Part shown: positions 63,118 to 64,000 of the stretch, one piece after another
Layout: every line of letters starts with the position of its first letter
Numbering within the stretch: the stretch's first letter is position 1
Assembly: GCA_028875225.1 (NCBI GenBank)
Contig: JAPPFB010000002.1
Span: forward strand, 219,194 to 283,193
Reading direction: 5' to 3'
Length of the DNA: 64,000 nucleotides
From: Chloroflexota bacterium
GTDB lineage: Bacteria > Chloroflexota > Dehalococcoidia > Bin125
The notes under the pieces: model-generated
Seen by the model: the letters and a program-made list of their open reading frames with translations, nothing else
Told to the model about the DNA's origin: nothing
Database searches by the model: none
Position numbers and translations under genes: made by a program

Positions 63118-63789
63118 ATGGCCGTCTTTCTCGAGGTCCGACACCGGATCAAGCCGATTACCAACACCGCCTTCGACCTGTTCGTCGATTTCTACGCCGA
63201 CACCGTCTTGCCCGCCATGGACCGCCACGGCATCGATCTGTTCGGCGCCTGGAAGGTGACTGGCGGCGAGATGGGCTGGGACCTCTCGATTCACCGCTAC
63301 GAGAGCATGGCCCACGCCGAGGAATGCCTCAACTCGCTCGGCCAGGACACGGCGCTCTGGTCAGCCGTCGACAAGCTGCGCGGCGAGATCGAGATTGAGG
63401 AAGTCACGAAGTTCGCCAACACGGTCTCCTACGGCACCGAGGAGCGGCTGCAGGCCGCGCTCGACGCCAATCCCGACCAGCCGCGGCAATACATGCTGGC
63501 GGTCCTGCAGACGGCGACCGGCGGTCTGCTGCCCGCGATCAAGACGATCGGCGGCCTGGTCGACACCATGGACAGCGCCGGAGCCCTGCAACTCGTCACT
63601 GCTTACGCGTCACGCATCGGACGCACCGGCGAGCTGACTGATCTCTGGATCATGCCCCAAGGACCCGGAGCGATGATGGACTACCACCCCGGAGACCCGC
63701 TCAAAGACATCATCGGCCCGCTGCGAGAGCACGCCCCCGAGGAAGACCTTTACTTCCTCAACCCGCTGCCCTACTCGAAGCTGCAGTAG
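63118..63789 (+). CDS. NIPSNAP-like dimeric alpha/beta-barrel protein
   Basis: 223 aa from MAVFLEVRHRIKPITNTAFD, with GGAG six bases upstream; an ATG four codons earlier lacks spacing. Two ferredoxin-like halves are visible: FVDFYADTVLPAMDRHGIDLFGAWKVTGGEMGWDLSIHRYESMAHAEECL, and a second with IGRTGELTDLWIMPQG and DLYFLNPLPYSKLQ. This arrangement fits tandem NIPSNAP/ABM-type domains, often accessory to flavin monooxygenases; the neighbouring LLM gene fits that. No catalytic residues assigned. Confidence 0.7.
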   Translation: MAVFLEVRHRIKPITNTAFDLFVDFYADTVLPAMDRHGIDLFGAWKVTGGEMGWDLSIHRYESMAHAEECLNSLGQDTALWSAVDKLRGEIEIEEVTKFANTVSYGTEERLQAALDANPDQPRQYMLAVLQTATGGLLPAIKTIGGLVDTMDSAGALQLVTAYASRIGRTGELTDLWIMPQGPGAMMDYHPGDPLKDIIGPLREHAPEEDLYFLNPLPYSKLQ

Positions 63790-63799
63790 GTCCCAAGAG

Positions 63800-63842
63800 C
63801 TCCCCCTCTGGGGGAGCTGTCGCGAAGCGACTGAGGGGGCCC
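63800..63842 (+). repeat. Two-hairpin C/G-rich palindromic element, copy B
   Basis: CTCCCCCTCTGGGGGAG (7-bp stem), then GTCGCGAAGCGAC (5-bp stem) and TGAGGGGGCCC. The inner stem bases differ from copy A (GTCGC/GCGAC against GTCCC/GGGAC) yet stay paired. It begins 10 nt after the NIPSNAP-like stop, as copy A does after the MFS stop. Confidence 0.88.
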
Positions 63843-63871
63843 GGCCGCAGAGAGCACCGCAAACGATGCGC

Positions 63872-63952
63872 GGGGGGGGGCCCCCCCCCCCCCGCCCCCC
63901 CCCCCCCCCCCGGGGGGGGGGGGGGGGCCGGGCGCCCCGGCGCCCCCCCCAC
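63872..63952. other. Implausible C/G homopolymer tract, probable sequence error
   Basis: Runs of 9 to 17 identical G or C bases alternate over about 80 bases directly after repeat copy B. Nothing similar occurs elsewhere in the window. Sequence complexity recovers only in the last ~50 bases. Translations across it are meaningless and no gene should be called here. Confidence 0.8.
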
Positions 63953-64000
63953 GGCCCCCTTCCGCATCCTGCTCCCCGTCCACAACCCGGCGACGGCCGA

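Noticed and set aside
63758..63985. Minus-strand Gly/Pro-rich ORFs at the window end
   Set aside because: They translate the C/G homopolymer tract, which is probably erroneous sequence.

Overview
The window is a high-GC, gene-dense bacterial chromosome segment. It carries no rRNA, tRNA, phage, plasmid or CRISPR signature that I can see. The gene content suggests an aerobic heterotroph of the Chloroflexota (Dehalococcoidia/SAR202-like). The pointers are a GreA-type factor with a long N-terminal extension, an A2-type caa3 oxidase, several luciferase-like flavin monooxygenases, CaiB/AMACR-family enzymes and three MFS paralogues. This placement is inference from gene content, not phylogeny.

Layout. 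0-5.7 kb: a truncated class III CoA-transferase, a SnoaL-like protein, a membrane-anchored LysM protein, a crotonase and a secreted multi-LysM/M23 peptidase. 5.7-11.2 kb: a degenerate nucleotidyltransferase-like protein, NAD+ synthetase, and an ABC exporter with a thioredoxin-fold lipoprotein. 11.2-20.6 kb: a minus-strand respiratory block read CoxIV-like fusion > ctaC > ctaD > ctaE > ctaG > ctaA > ctaB, with citrate synthase upstream. It supplies caa3 oxidase subunits, copper assembly and haem A synthesis. 20.7-29.2 kb: GreA fusion, RsmG, three tandem MFS transporters, an AMACR-like enzyme, and two intergenic regions packed with GC-rich palindromes. 29.2-36.9 kb: LPG-synthase-type flippase, PAP2 enzyme, a sensor kinase/regulator pair with a lipoprotein, an Eis-like acetyltransferase and a DapA-family aldolase. 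37-42.7 kb: glycosyltransferase, HAD phosphatase, a RelE-type toxin with an unusual acidic partner, aquaporin, and a YyaL/DUF255 protein. 42.9-50.4 kb: two VOC proteins, a PPOX protein, crotonase, 3-hydroxyacyl-CoA dehydrogenase, LLM oxidoreductase, DUF2332, an alpha/beta hydrolase and membrane proteins. 50.4-63.8 kb: two phosphohexomutase paralogues, three more LLM monooxygenases, an aminotransferase, a class I CoA-transferase, DUF488, two paralogous HSL-family esterases and a NIPSNAP-like protein.

The most interesting layer lies between and inside genes. At least three families of short palindromic repeats are present: (i) a two-hairpin C/G-rich element with compensatory stem changes, found in intergenic DNA, inside the YyaL-like CDS and at the 3' end of an LLM gene; (ii) a GAGGTCTGGGCCCCG hairpin family; (iii) two 96-bp paired-REP/MITE-like elements in opposite orientation. 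At protein level the best leads are a Uma2-like/tandem CoxIV-like fusion next to ctaC, an inserted segment in CoxB, an ABC ATPase lacking the switch histidine, and a candidate toxin-antitoxin pair with an atypical antitoxin. The last ~130 bases contain implausible C/G homopolymers that look like bad sequence.
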